From positions 42,437 through 75,166 of the forward strand of contig DDRS01000006.1 of NCBI GenBank assembly GCA_002343685.1: a DNA stretch of 32,730 nucleotides. The letters are read 5' to 3'. The DNA comes from Thiobacillus denitrificans (GTDB lineage: Bacteria; Pseudomonadota; Gammaproteobacteria; Burkholderiales; Thiobacillaceae). This document shows, piece by piece, positions 14,409 through 23,074 of the stretch (position 1 is its first letter; every line of letters starts with the position of its first letter). A program made the translations under genes and the position numbers. Below the pieces are notes generated by a model. It was not told the origin of the DNA. It saw only the letters and a program-made list of their open reading frames with translations, and made no database searches.

Positions 14409-16238
14409 ATGCTGAAAACCATCGTTCCTGCCCGCCTCGAATTCAAGGACGGCGTCCCGTATTCCGCCGCCTACGGCGACATCTACCATTCCGCCGACGG
14501 CGGCGCCGGGCAGGCACGTCATGTCTTCCTGCAGGGCTGCGGGCTGCCGCAGGCATGGTCTCAGCGGAGCAATTTCGTCGTGCTGGAAACCGGCTTTGGC
14601 ACCGGGCTGAATTTCCTGGCGACCTGGGCGGCCTGGCGCGACGACCCGGCGCGTCCCGCACGGCTGCATTTCCTGTCGGTCGAGAAACACCCGTTCCGTA
14701 CCGAAGACCTGGCGCGGCTGCATGCACAGTGGCCGGAATTCGCACCGCTCTCGGAAGAACTGCTGGCGAACTGGCCGACGCTGACGCCGGGTTTCCACCG
14801 CATCGCGCTCGACGACGGACGCGTGCAGCTCACCCTGATGCTGGGCGACGCGCTCGATTGCCTGCCGCAGGTACAGGCCGAGGTGGACGCGTTCTACCTG
14901 GATGGTTTCGCACCCGACTGTAACGCCGACCTGTGGCGGCCCGCGCTGTTCGACGCATTGGTGCCGCTGGCCCGGCCGGGCGCGATGGCTGCGACCTATA
15001 CCGTGGCGGCCTCGGTACGCGAGGGTCTGGGACGGATCGGTTTCGTCTGCGAGAAGCGGGCGGGCTACGGCCGCAAGCGGCATTGCCTGCGCGCACGTTT
15101 CCAGAGGGAAAGCCGCCGGGCCGACGCTGCGGTGCCGCGGCATGTCGCCGTCGTCGGCGCCGGCGTGGCGGGCGCTGCCGTGGCGCATGCGCTGGCAAAG
15201 CGTGGCGTGGCGGTTATCGTGCTGGAGCGTGCCGGTTCACCGGCGCAGGCGGCTTCGGGCAATCCGGTGGCGGTGTTCCGGCCGGTGATCTCGCGCGACG
15301 ACACCCTTGCGACGCGCCTGACGCGGGCGGCCTTCCTGCACGACCTGCGCGCATGGGCGATGCTGGAGGGCGTCGAGTGGGCGCGCTGCGGCGTGCTGCA
15401 CCTGGCCAAGAATACGGAAGCGGCCGCGAAGCAGCGGCAGGCGCTGGCGGCCACGATGCCGCCGACCGATTATGCGTATTGGGTGGAACAGGCGGCCGCA
15501 CGCGAGCTGGCGAACTGGCCGGTGACAGCCCCCGGTGTGTATTACCCGGCGGCGGGCTGGGTGGTTCCGGGGAGCCTGTGCCGTGCCTGGTTCGGCCATC
15601 CGGCCATCCGTGTGCAGACGAACTGTGCCGTTGCGCGTGTGACACGCGTTGCGGCGGGATGGCACGTTATGGATCGGGAAGGCACGGCACTGGCCGAGGC
15701 CGATGCCGTGGTGCTGGCGAACGCGCGCGATGTCCTGGACCTGGTGCACGGGCAGCGCTGGCCGCTCAATACCGTGCGCGGACAGATCACGCGCTTGCCG
15801 CCCGGCAGCCTGCGGGACATCCGGCGGGTGATCGCCCGTGAAGGCTATGTGGCGCCGGGCACCCTGAAGGGCACAAGCGCACAACCGCTGGTCGGCGCTA
15901 CGTACGAACACGATGACGACGACACGTCACCCCGCCTGGAAAGCGATCTCGCCAACCTGGCCCGGCTGGAGGCGATCCTGCCGGGCGTGGGCGAGCATGT
16001 GGCCGTGGGGCAGGTGAGTGGCCGCGCCTCGTTGCGCGCCACCTTGCCGGATCGGCTGCCGCTGGTGGGCGCAGTCGACGGGCAGACCGGACTGTATGTC
16101 GCGGCGGGCTATGCCTCGCGCGGTGTCGTGTGGGCGGGGGTGCTGGGCGAGGCGCTGGCCGATCAGATGACCGGCCAGCCCTGGCCACTGGAAATCGAGT
16201 TGATGCGGGCGATCGCGCCCGGACGTTTCGAACGCTAG
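14409..16238 (+). CDS. mnmC: MnmC: bifunctional tRNA wobble-uridine modification enzyme
   Basis: A 609-residue fusion protein. The N-terminal methyltransferase domain (to about 235) has the SAM motif ETGFGTGLN (60-68) and DAFYLDGFAPDCNADLW. The C-terminal FAD-dependent oxidase starts with VAVVGAGVAG (246-255) and ends with the conserved ASYASRG-like AAGYASRGVVWA. The oxidase part converts cmnm5(s2)U to nm5(s2)U, and the methyltransferase part makes mnm5(s2)U34 in tRNAs for Lys, Glu, Gln and others. Both halves look intact; the total is a little shorter than E. coli MnmC (about 670). No Shine-Dalgarno is evident before the ATG, but the N-terminal sequence PARLEFKDGVPYSAAYGDIYHS matches the family start. 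It converges with flgN, with 16 bases between the stops. Confidence 0.95.
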   Translation: MLKTIVPARLEFKDGVPYSAAYGDIYHSADGGAGQARHVFLQGCGLPQAWSQRSNFVVLETGFGTGLNFLATWAAWRDDPARPARLHFLSVEKHPFRTEDLARLHAQWPEFAPLSEELLANWPTLTPGFHRIALDDGRVQLTLMLGDALDCLPQVQAEVDAFYLDGFAPDCNADLWRPALFDALVPLARPGAMAATYTVAASVREGLGRIGFVCEKRAGYGRKRHCLRARFQRESRRADAAVPRHVAVVGAGVAGAAVAHALAKRGVAVIVLERAGSPAQAASGNPVAVFRPVISRDDTLATRLTRAAFLHDLRAWAMLEGVEWARCGVLHLAKNTEAAAKQRQALAATMPPTDYAYWVEQAAARELANWPVTAPGVYYPAAGWVVPGSLCRAWFGHPAIRVQTNCAVARVTRVAAGWHVMDREGTALAEADAVVLANARDVLDLVHGQRWPLNTVRGQITRLPPGSLRDIRRVIAREGYVAPGTLKGTSAQPLVGATYEHDDDDTSPRLESDLANLARLEAILPGVGEHVAVGQVSGRASLRATLPDRLPLVGAVDGQTGLYVAAGYASRGVVWAGVLGEALADQMTGQPWPLEIELMRAIAPGRFER

Positions 16239-16254
16239 CGCCTGGGGCGCAGGT

Positions 16255-16743
16255 TCAGGCTGCCGCCAGGGGCTTGCCCTTGCTGGCAGCGACCGACTGG
16301 CCCGCCTGGTCGTACAGGCCGTTCTGATTGGTCGCGGCGTGGACCAGTACATTGAGCGCCTGGCGGGTGGAGGCCAGACGCATGTCGATCAGCGTGCCGA
16401 TACGCTGGTTCAGGGCGCGCGCCTGCTGTTCCATGTCGCACAGCTGCTGCCAGCGTGCGAGATGCTCAGGCTGGCCATGCCGGGTCAGCCAGGCATCCAT
16501 CCCGGCGTGGTCGGGGGTGTGGCCGGCCGCCAGCAGATCGTCATGGCGCGTGCGTGCCAGGTTGCTGAGCGTTTGCAGTTGCGACAGCTTGGAGGCGTTC
16601 AGCGGGGCCAGGCGATCGGCTTCGCCGTCCACCAACGCACGTTCCTCTTCGCCCATGACATTCAGCAGGGCCTGCCAGGCCGAGCCTTCCATCGTCAGTT
16701 TGGCGATCAGGGCCGGGCTGGAGGACGGATCACTTGGCGACAT
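16255..16743 (-). CDS. flgN: FlgN: chaperone for hook-filament junction proteins
   Basis: A 162-residue, almost wholly helical cytoplasmic protein. FlgN chaperones bind FlgK and FlgL and deliver them to the flagellar export gate. The sequence is weakly conserved in this family; identification rests on length, helical pattern (EEERALVDGEADRLAPLNASKLSQL is typical of the N-terminal helix) and above all its place directly after flgM, which it overlaps by 14 bases. The C-terminal end (NGLYDQAGQSVAASKG) matches the usual YD-G glycine-rich ending of beta- and gammaproteobacterial FlgN. An AAGGAA inside the flgM 3' end serves as ribosome-binding site. Confidence 0.88.
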   Translation of the reverse strand: MSPSDPSSSPALIAKLTMEGSAWQALLNVMGEEERALVDGEADRLAPLNASKLSQLQTLSNLARTRHDDLLAAGHTPDHAGMDAWLTRHGQPEHLARWQQLCDMEQQARALNQRIGTLIDMRLASTRQALNVLVHAATNQNGLYDQAGQSVAASKGKPLAAA

Positions 16744-17026
16744 GGAGCATTTCCTTGACCGAGTTGAGCAGGTTTTCCGCGATGTTTCCGGTATTGATGG
16801 TGTATTCCCCGCGGGTGATGGCTTGCTTGATGCTGTCCACGCGGGCGCGGTCGACGACCGGAATCGCCGCCAGTTGCGATTCCAGCTGTTTCAGCTGGAG
16901 GGCGCGCGGACTCAGGTTGACATCCGTCTTCTGGGCGTCGGCGGGCTTGGCGTCTTCGGCCTTGTTGGGGCGGGTTTCGACGGAATTCGGCAGGGTGATC
17001 GGTTTCAGGCCGGGATCGATTTTCAT
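16730..17026 (-). CDS. flgM: FlgM: anti-sigma-28 factor
   Basis: A 98-residue protein that binds FliA (sigma-28) and blocks late flagellar genes until it is exported through the finished hook. The start MKIDPGLKPI is typical. A disordered Lys/Ala/Asp-rich N-terminal half is followed by the sigma-binding helices (DRARVDSIKQAITRGEYTI, NIAENLLNSVKEMLH). The 98-base gap upstream to flgA holds a pair of 10-base inverted repeats, one copy of which (minus strand CTGCCCGATC) looks like a sigma-28 -10 element. It is followed by flgN, with overlap. The order flgA-flgM-flgN is common in beta- and gammaproteobacteria. Confidence 0.95.
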   Translation of the reverse strand: MKIDPGLKPITLPNSVETRPNKAEDAKPADAQKTDVNLSPRALQLKQLESQLAAIPVVDRARVDSIKQAITRGEYTINTGNIAENLLNSVKEMLHVAK

Positions 17027-17037
17027 GGCAGTTTCCT

Positions 17038-17111
17038 GATCGGGCAGGTGCTCGGTTTCTTAAGCTAACTCAGTAACGTCAATTTACGGACTTTCTGAAG
17101 TCTGCCCGATC
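17038..17111. repeat. Paired 10-base inverted repeats flanking the flgM promoter region
   Basis: gatcgggcag at 17038-17047 and its exact reverse complement ctgcccgatc at 17102-17111 are 54 bases apart and fill the flgA-flgM gap. Each contains GCCCGATC, one or two changes from the sigma-28 -10 consensus GCCGATAA, in opposite directions. They could be promoter elements, operator halves or an RNA stem in the flgA-flgM transcript. Confidence 0.5.
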
Positions 17112-17124
17112 CAATCTACCTGAT

Positions 17125-17841
17125 TTAGAAGGCGACGACCACCCGCTGGCCGTCCTGCGCCACGCCGCTGACCACTTCGCCGGAAGGGGTTTTCACCCGG
17201 ACCCGATCGCCCCGGCTGGCGTTGGCCAGCGCCAGGCCTTCGCTCTGTATGGAAAAGCCCGGCCCGTTCATCACCAGGCGGGTGCTCTGCCCCTGTTGCA
17301 CGGCGAGAGGAGGGCGCAGCAGCGCATTGCGCAGCGGCGCCCCGGCGGCCACCCCCGATACCGTGCGGTATCCCTTCAGGTCGTCGGCATTGGTGACGAC
17401 GTCGGCCGGCAGGCTGCCCAGATCGCCTTCGCGCAGCGTGAGGTCGTCCGCGCTCAGGATGTGGTTGGCGGGCAGCGGCTCGCGGGTCACGACGTACGAC
17501 CCCATTACGCGAATCTGCGCGGCCAGGTAGACCGTCCACCGGCTGGGCGCCAGGCAACGCACGCCGATCGTGGTTTTCCCCATGCTGCGGCTGCCGGTGG
17601 GCTGGAAGGCGTCGAATGCGGAACAGGCGGGCAGTGCGGCGCGCGGCGCGGCAACCTGGATCGTCACCTTGCCGGGCAGGCCGGCGGTCTGTTTTTTCAG
17701 GAACTGCTCGGCGTGCGCCTGGATGGCGGCCGGGTCCTGCTGGCCCGCTGCGTGGGCCACGGCGGGCAGAACCAGGCCGGCCACGAATGCCAGGCCGGCT
17801 CCCAGTCGGCCTGCCAGGGCCCGGATACGTTTGTGTGCCAT
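17125..17841 (-). CDS. flgA: FlgA: P-ring assembly chaperone
   Basis: A 238-residue periplasmic protein. A Sec signal peptide (two basic residues, then LGAGLAFVAGLVLPAVAHA) is cleaved near residue 31. The C-terminal SAF-like domain carries VVTREPLPANHILSADDL, then GYRTVSGVAAGAPLRNALLRPP and ends SGEVVSGVAQDGQRVVVAF, the signature of FlgA. It helps FlgI form the P ring. AAGGAG lies 6 bases before the ATG at 17841; the frame extends further upstream without a binding site. On the minus strand TACAAT (17881-17876) is a good -10 hexamer about 35 bases from the start, but its -35 is weak. The gene diverges from flgB, with a 171-base gap. Confidence 0.93.
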   Translation of the reverse strand: MAHKRIRALAGRLGAGLAFVAGLVLPAVAHAAGQQDPAAIQAHAEQFLKKQTAGLPGKVTIQVAAPRAALPACSAFDAFQPTGSRSMGKTTIGVRCLAPSRWTVYLAAQIRVMGSYVVTREPLPANHILSADDLTLREGDLGSLPADVVTNADDLKGYRTVSGVAAGAPLRNALLRPPLAVQQGQSTRLVMNGPGFSIQSEGLALANASRGDRVRVKTPSGEVVSGVAQDGQRVVVAF

Positions 17842-18012
17842 GTCGACTCCTTGGCTCGGTTTCTCACACTGCCGCATTGTAGGGAGCGTTGCCCCATCTT
17901 AAACGGCGAAATGAACGGGCTTTGTGCCCTTTATCGTTCGATTGAATGGACAGGCGAGTACCTAGGATGCAGTCATCGCAAAAAGGCTTTGCGGCAGAAA
18001 GAGGTGAAAACC
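17842..18012. promoter_or_regulatory. Divergent flgA / flgB regulatory region
   Basis: This gap of 171 bases must drive flgAMN to the left and the flgB operon to the right. A perfect 6-base hairpin, cgcaaa (17977-17982) with tttgcg (17988-17993), lies just before the flgB ribosome-binding site. A second, gggc/gccc around tttgt, is near 17917-17930. I see no sigma-54 (-24/-12) pair and no convincing sigma-28 site for flgB. Confidence 0.45.
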
Positions 18013-18420
18013 ATGCTGAACCGGCTTGATGACATGCTGAATTTCAACACCCAGGCGCTACGCATACGCGAGCAGCGCCAGCAGGTGCTGGCTTCCAATA
18101 TCGCCAACGCCGACACGCCGAACTACAAGGCGCGCGACCTGGATTTCAAGACCGCCCTGCAGAGCGCGTTGCAGGGCACGTCCGCGACCGACGGCACGGC
18201 GCTGGCCACTACCGCCCCCGGCCATCTGGCGGGCAACCCGGGCGTGGCGGCGGAAGCCGGGATGCTGTACCGCACGCCGGCCCAGGGCAGTGTCGACGGC
18301 AACACGGTGAACATGGATGCCGAACGCGCCGCCTTCGCCGACAACGCCGTTCACTACGAATTCAATCTGACCCGGATCACGCAGCAGATCAAGACCATGA
18401 TGGCGGCGATCCAAGGATAA
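18013..18420 (+). CDS. flgB: FlgB: flagellar proximal rod protein
   Basis: A 135-residue rod protein, first of the flgBCDEFGHIJKL series. The N-terminal helix holds the rod/hook family motif VLASNIANADTPNYKARDLDF. The C-terminal helix (VHYEFNLTRITQQIKTMMAAIQG) closes the coiled-coil domain shared by axial proteins. It is exported by the flagellar type III system without a cleaved signal. GAGGTG lies 7 bases before the ATG at 18013; the open frame that reaches back to 17296 overlaps flgA and is an artefact. The next gene follows after 12 bases. Confidence 0.96.
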   Translation: MLNRLDDMLNFNTQALRIREQRQQVLASNIANADTPNYKARDLDFKTALQSALQGTSATDGTALATTAPGHLAGNPGVAAEAGMLYRTPAQGSVDGNTVNMDAERAAFADNAVHYEFNLTRITQQIKTMMAAIQG

Positions 18421-18432
18421 GGAGCATAGCGC

Positions 18433-18837
18433 ATGTCACTGTCCAACATCTTTAGCGTGGCCGGCTCGGCCATGAACGCCCAGTCGCAGCGATTGAATAC
18501 CGTCGCCAGCAACCTGGCCAACGCCGACAGCGCGACCAGCGCCGACGGCACGCCCTACAAGGCCAAGCAGGTCGTGTTCGCCGCCACGCCGATGGGCGAG
18601 AACGGCGCGACCGGGGTGAACGTGGCCGCGGTGGTCGAGGATCAGTCGCCGATGAAGCAGGTGTACGACCCCAAGAATCCGCTCGCCGACGAGAAAGGCT
18701 ACGTGACCATGCCCAACGTCAATGTGGTGGAAGAGATGGTCAACATGATCTCCGCCTCGCGCTCGTACCAGTCCAACGTGGACATGATGAACACCACCAA
18801 GACCCTGCTGCTCAAGACCTTGAGCCTGGGACAGTGA
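18433..18837 (+). CDS. flgC: FlgC: flagellar proximal rod protein
   Basis: A 134-residue rod protein. The N-terminal part has AGSAMNAQSQRLNTVASNLANADS, and the C-terminal part PNVNVVEEMVNMISASRSYQSNVDMMNTTKTLLLKTLSLGQ, both diagnostic for FlgC. It builds the proximal rod with FlgB and FlgF in the periplasm. Its length equals the family norm. A GGAG precedes the ATG. The gene is packed tightly with flgB and flgD (25 bases). Confidence 0.97.
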   Translation: MSLSNIFSVAGSAMNAQSQRLNTVASNLANADSATSADGTPYKAKQVVFAATPMGENGATGVNVAAVVEDQSPMKQVYDPKNPLADEKGYVTMPNVNVVEEMVNMISASRSYQSNVDMMNTTKTLLLKTLSLGQ

Positions 18838-18862
18838 ACAGCAGCGATAACGAGGAACGACC

Positions 18863-19528
18863 ATGAGCACCGTACAAGACACCAGTAATGTAAACAGCCT
18901 GTTTGGCACAAGCGCATCCACGTCCTCGAAGAGCAGCGTGGCGGATACGCAGAATCGTTTCCTGAGCCTGCTGGTGGCCCAGATGAAGAATCAGGATCCG
19001 CTGAACCCGCTCGACAACGCGCAGGTGACCAGCCAGATGGCCCAGCTCAGCACGGTGCAGGGTATCGAGAACATGAACAGCAGCCTGCAGGCGATGGCCG
19101 CCAGCCTGGGCACCAACCAGATGTCGCAGGCCGCCAGCCTGATCGGGCGGACGGTCCTGGTTCCGGGCGATACGATCAGTCCGGCCCAGCTCGAGAACGT
19201 CGTGGGATTCGAACTGTCGCGCCCCGCCGACAAGGTCACGGCCAGCATCTACGACGCATCGGGCTCCCTGGTGCGCAAACTGACGCTGGGTTCGCGCGAC
19301 GCGGGCGTGAACGTGGTGGCATGGGATGGCCTGACGGACACCGGGACGGCCGCGCCCGCGGGCAAGTACAGCTTCAAGATCGATGCCGTCCAGGGCGGCC
19401 AGGCAATCGACAGCACCGCCCTGAACCTGGGGACGGTCAACAGCGTTTCGCAGAACAGCCAGGGCGTGCAGTTGAATCTGGCGGGCAATACGAACGTGGG
19501 GTATGCCGATATCCGGCAGATTTTCTGA
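18863..19528 (+). CDS. flgD: FlgD: hook-capping (scaffold) protein
   Basis: A 221-residue hook cap. The N-terminal region carries the conserved FLSLLVAQMKNQDPLNPLDNAQVTSQMAQLSTVQGIE motif, needed for export and cap function. The C-terminal half folds as the FlgD Ig/Tudor-like domain (FELSRPADKVTASIYDASGSLVRKL, WDGLTDTGTAAPAGKYSF). It sits at the tip of the growing hook and is later replaced by FlgK. GAGGA precedes the ATG. A 56-base gap follows before flgE. Confidence 0.97.
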   Translation: MSTVQDTSNVNSLFGTSASTSSKSSVADTQNRFLSLLVAQMKNQDPLNPLDNAQVTSQMAQLSTVQGIENMNSSLQAMAASLGTNQMSQAASLIGRTVLVPGDTISPAQLENVVGFELSRPADKVTASIYDASGSLVRKLTLGSRDAGVNVVAWDGLTDTGTAAPAGKYSFKIDAVQGGQAIDSTALNLGTVNSVSQNSQGVQLNLAGNTNVGYADIRQIF

Positions 19529-19584
19529 GCAGTTCGAGTCGGCGTGCCGGATAAGCCGCCAGTCATCATCACAAGGAGCAGAAC

Positions 19585-20811
19585 ATGAGTTTTCAGCAAG
19601 GATTGAGCGGACTCAACGCCGCCGCAAAGAACCTGGACGTCATCGGCAATAACGTAGCCAACTCCGGCACGGTCGGATTCAAGCAGTCCCAGGCCCAGTT
19701 CGCCGACGTCTACGCCAACTCCCTGACGGGTGCCGGCGGCTCCAACGTCGGCATCGGCACCAAGGTATCGCAGGTGACCCAGCAGTTCACCCAGGGCAAC
19801 ATCACCTCTACCAACAATCCGCTGGACATGGCCATCAACGGCGGCGGCTTCTTCCGCATGGACACCAACGGCGAGATCGCCTACCAGCGCAACGGCCAGT
19901 TCCAGCTCGACAAGAGCGGCTACATCGTCAACCCGACCGGGGCCAAACTGACCGGCTATACGGCGAATGCGAGCGGCGTGCTGTCGGTCGGCGCACCGTC
20001 GCCGATCCGGATCAATACGGCCGACCTGGTGCCGAACATCACCACGGACGTGACTGCCGTGCTCAACCTGGATTCGGGCAGCACGCCGATCGACGGGACC
20101 GTCACGCCGTTCAACATGAACGACCCGACCACCTTCCACAATTCGACCGCGGTATCGGTCTATGACAGCCTGGGCAATGCCCAGACGCTGCAAACCTATT
20201 ATGTGAAGCGGCCGTCCGGCGCCTGGGATGTGTATGCGGCCAACGACGGCACCCAGATCGGCGCAGGTCCGGTTGCCACGCTGAACTTCAACGCCAGCGG
20301 CGCCCTCACGACCGCAATGCCGCTTGCGGCCATCAACGTGCCGGCCACGGCAACGGGCGCGACCTCGCCTTTCCCTGTCACCTTCGATTACACCGGGACC
20401 ACCCAGTTCGGCTCCGCGTTCAGCGTCAACACGCTGGATCAGAACGGCTATACCTCGGGTCGCCTGGCCGGCTTCAACGTCGGTTCCGACGGCGTGGTTC
20501 TGGGCCGTTATACCAACGGCCAGTCGGCCGTGCTGGGCCAGGTGGTGCTGGCGAATTTCTCCAACCCCAACGGCCTGCAGCAGATGGGCAACAACATGTG
20601 GACCGAATCCTCGACCTCGGGGTCGCCGCTGGTCGGCACGCCCAACTCGGGCAGCTTGGGCGTGTTGCAGTCGTCGGCAGTGGAAGACTCCAACGTCGAC
20701 CTTACCGCCGAGCTGGTCAACATGATCACCGCGCAGCGGGTGTACCAGGCCAACGCGCAGACCATCAAGACCCAGGATGCGGTGATGCAGACCCTGGTCA
20801 ACCTGCGTTGA
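19585..20811 (+). CDS. flgE: FlgE: flagellar hook protein
   Basis: A 408-residue hook subunit. The N-terminus MSFQQGLSGLNAAAKNLDVIGNNVANSGTVGFK and C-terminus VDLTAELVNMITAQRVYQANAQTIKTQDAVMQTLVNLR are the conserved D0 segments of hook proteins. The central part (about 90-340) is the variable, surface-exposed region with Thr, Gly and Ala in high proportion. Its length is close to Salmonella FlgE (403). AAGGAG lies before the ATG, suiting high expression. It is secreted by the flagellar export system. Confidence 0.97.
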   Translation: MSFQQGLSGLNAAAKNLDVIGNNVANSGTVGFKQSQAQFADVYANSLTGAGGSNVGIGTKVSQVTQQFTQGNITSTNNPLDMAINGGGFFRMDTNGEIAYQRNGQFQLDKSGYIVNPTGAKLTGYTANASGVLSVGAPSPIRINTADLVPNITTDVTAVLNLDSGSTPIDGTVTPFNMNDPTTFHNSTAVSVYDSLGNAQTLQTYYVKRPSGAWDVYAANDGTQIGAGPVATLNFNASGALTTAMPLAAINVPATATGATSPFPVTFDYTGTTQFGSAFSVNTLDQNGYTSGRLAGFNVGSDGVVLGRYTNGQSAVLGQVVLANFSNPNGLQQMGNNMWTESSTSGSPLVGTPNSGSLGVLQSSAVEDSNVDLTAELVNMITAQRVYQANAQTIKTQDAVMQTLVNLR

Positions 20812-20836
20812 TGCAGTGAGCGTTTAAGGAGGCCGC

Positions 20837-21577
20837 ATGGACCGTCTCATCTACACCGCCATGACCGGCGCGAAGCATGCGCTGGAGCAGCAGGCGACCA
20901 CGTCGAACAATCTGGCGAACGCGACCACCACCGGTTTCCGTGCGCAGATCGACCAGTTCCGCGCGGTGCCGGTGCAGGGCGCGATCCTGCCCACCCGGGC
21001 GTTCGTGGTCGACTCCACCACCGGCAGCGATTTCCGTTCCGGTGCGATCCAGCAGACCGGTCGCGACCTCGACGTGGCGGTGCAGGGCGACGGCTGGATC
21101 GTGGTGCAGGCGGCCGACGGCAGCGAAGCCTATACCCGCAACGGCAGCCTGAAGATGGACGAGAACGGCGTGCTGCAGACCCATGACGGCCTCAACGTCA
21201 TGGGCGACGGCGGTCCGCTGTCCATCCCGCCGGGCCGCAACGTCGCCATCGGCAAGGATGGCACGATCTCGCTGGTGCCCGACGGTTCCGCCGCCACCGG
21301 CCTCACTTCGGTCGGCAAGCTGAAACTGGTGAACCCGCCCACGGCGGATCTGGTGCGCGGCGACGATGGCCTGTTCCGCATGAAGGATGGCCAGACGGCG
21401 GAAGCCGATCCCAATGTGAAGGTGGTCAGCGGCGCGCTTGAGTCGAGCAACGTCAACGTCGTCGACGCCATGGTCAACATGATCTCGCTGGCCCGTTCGT
21501 TCGACATGAACATGAAGCTGCTGCAGAACGCAGAGAGCAACGACAGCAAGGCCGGCCAGCTGCTGTCGATGAACTGA
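20837..21577 (+). CDS. flgF: FlgF: flagellar proximal rod protein
   Basis: A 246-residue rod protein. The N-terminal segment IYTAMTGAKHALEQQATTSNNLANATTTGFRAQ and the C-terminal SSNVNVVDAMVNMISLARSFDMNMKLLQNAE are typical of FlgF. A conserved block (GRDLDVAVQGDGWIVVQAADGSEAYTRNGSLKMDENGVL) marks the FlgE/F/G middle domain. AAGGAGG precedes the ATG. It lies 25 bases before flgG, its closest paralogue in this window. Confidence 0.96.
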   Translation: MDRLIYTAMTGAKHALEQQATTSNNLANATTTGFRAQIDQFRAVPVQGAILPTRAFVVDSTTGSDFRSGAIQQTGRDLDVAVQGDGWIVVQAADGSEAYTRNGSLKMDENGVLQTHDGLNVMGDGGPLSIPPGRNVAIGKDGTISLVPDGSAATGLTSVGKLKLVNPPTADLVRGDDGLFRMKDGQTAEADPNVKVVSGALESSNVNVVDAMVNMISLARSFDMNMKLLQNAESNDSKAGQLLSMN

Positions 21578-21602
21578 TCCCCCAATTCTTGAAGGAACCG
21601 AC

Positions 21603-22385
21603 ATGATTCGCTCACTGTGGATTGCCAAAACCGGTCTGGATGCGCAGCAGACGCAAATGGACGTGATTTCCAACAACCTCGCCAACGTCAGCACCAGCGG
21701 GTTCAAGCGCGCGCGTGCGGTGTTCGAGGACCTGCTGTACCAGACCATCCGCCAGCCCGGCGCGCAGTCGTCCGAGCAGACGCAGTTGCCCTCCGGCCTG
21801 CAGATCGGCACCGGCGTGAAAACGGTGGCCACCGAGCGCATCTTCACGCAAGGGAATCTGCAGCAGACCGGCAATGCCAAGGACGTGGCGATCCAGGGCA
21901 ACGGCTTTTTCCAGGTGCTGATGCCGGACGGCACGACCTCCTACACGCGCGACGGCTCCTTCCAGGCCGATTCCAACGGCCAGTTGGTGACGTCCAGCGG
22001 TTATGCGGTGCAGCCGGCCATCACGATTCCGCCCGACACCCAGACCCTGACCATCGGGCGCGACGGCACGGTGTCGGTGCAGCAGGCCGGCTCGTCCACG
22101 CCAGTGACCGTGGGCACCCTGCAGCTGGCGATGTTCGTCAACCCGGCCGGCCTGCAGAGCCTGGGCGAGAACCTCTATGCCGAAACCGCCGCATCGGGCA
22201 CGCCGAGCTCCAACGCACCCGGCAGCAACGGCGCCGGCACGCTCAATCAGGGCTATGTCGAAACCTCGAACGTCAACGTCGTGGAAGAGATGGTCAACAT
22301 GATCCAGACCCAGCGTGCCTACGAAATCAACAGCAAGGCGATCACGACATCCGACCAGATGTTGCAGCGCCTGACCCAGCTCTGA
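21603..22385 (+). CDS. flgG: FlgG: flagellar distal rod protein
   Basis: A 260-residue distal rod protein, exactly the family length. Diagnostic parts are MIRSLWIAKTGLDAQQTQMDVISNNLANVSTSGFKRARAVFEDLLYQ, the IFTQGNLQQTGNAKDVAIQGNGFFQVLMPDG block and the C-terminal VETSNVNVVEEMVNMIQTQRAYEINSKAITTSDQMLQRLTQL. It forms the drive-shaft part of the rod through the P and L rings. AAGGA precedes the ATG. The stop is 8 bases before flgH. Confidence 0.98.
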   Translation: MIRSLWIAKTGLDAQQTQMDVISNNLANVSTSGFKRARAVFEDLLYQTIRQPGAQSSEQTQLPSGLQIGTGVKTVATERIFTQGNLQQTGNAKDVAIQGNGFFQVLMPDGTTSYTRDGSFQADSNGQLVTSSGYAVQPAITIPPDTQTLTIGRDGTVSVQQAGSSTPVTVGTLQLAMFVNPAGLQSLGENLYAETAASGTPSSNAPGSNGAGTLNQGYVETSNVNVVEEMVNMIQTQRAYEINSKAITTSDQMLQRLTQL

Positions 22386-22393
22386 GGTTGGCC

Positions 22394-23062
22394 ATGAAGA
22401 TGTCGCGTATCGTGGGATGTGTCGGGATGCTGCTGGGGCTGGCGGGCTGCGGCACCACGCCGTCGTCCATCATCCAGCAACCCACCACGGCGCGCCCGCA
22501 GGCGCTGCCCACCCAGGCGGCAGGCAATGGCGCCATCTACCAGGTCGCTTCCTATACCCCCATGTTCGAAGACCGGCGCGCGCGCCACGTCGGCGACGTG
22601 CTGACCATCGTCATCAACGAGAAGACGCAGGCCGGCAAGAAGGCGTCGTCCAACGGGTCGAAGACCGGCGCGGTCGATTCGTCGATCAGCGCCGTCGCCG
22701 GGCTGCCGCTCAAGACCTTCCAGGGCGCCGGCGTGAAGGCCGATTCGTCGACCTCGTACGACGACAAGTCGGCGATCGACTCCAGCAACCTCTTCACCGG
22801 AAACATCACCGTCACCGTGACCGAGGTGCTGCCGAACGGCAATCTGGTGGTCGCCGGCGAAAAGCAGATCGCGCTCGACAAGAGCACCGAGTACATCCGC
22901 CTGTCCGGCGTGATACAGCCCGACACCATCCAGGCGGGCAATACCGTATCGTCGGCCAAAGTGGCGGACGCGCGCATCGAATACCGCTCCAGCGCCAAGT
23001 TCGACTCGGCCGAAGTGATGAGCTGGCTGGCGCGCTTTTTCCTCAGTTTCATTCCCTTGTAA
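22394..23062 (+). CDS. flgH: FlgH: L-ring lipoprotein
   Basis: A 222-residue outer-membrane lipoprotein. A short signal peptide ends in the lipobox GLAGC, with Cys19 as lipidated residue and Gly at +2, which suits outer-membrane sorting. The mature protein carries the FlgH block MFEDRRARHVGDVLTIVINEKTQAGKKASS and ends with VADARIEYRSSAKFDSAEVMSWLARFFLSFIPL, typical for the family. The start at 22394 is chosen for the signal peptide; the frame is open far upstream only as a flgG shadow. The TAA stop abuts flgI. Confidence 0.97.
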   Translation: MKMSRIVGCVGMLLGLAGCGTTPSSIIQQPTTARPQALPTQAAGNGAIYQVASYTPMFEDRRARHVGDVLTIVINEKTQAGKKASSNGSKTGAVDSSISAVAGLPLKTFQGAGVKADSSTSYDDKSAIDSSNLFTGNITVTVTEVLPNGNLVVAGEKQIALDKSTEYIRLSGVIQPDTIQAGNTVSSAKVADARIEYRSSAKFDSAEVMSWLARFFLSFIPL

Positions 23063-23074
23063 ATGGTGGCCCTC

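Noticed and set aside
17941..17970. A sigma-70-like pair (ttgaat, taggat) before flgB
   Set aside because: The spacing is 15 bases and both hexamers are poor; not enough to call a promoter.
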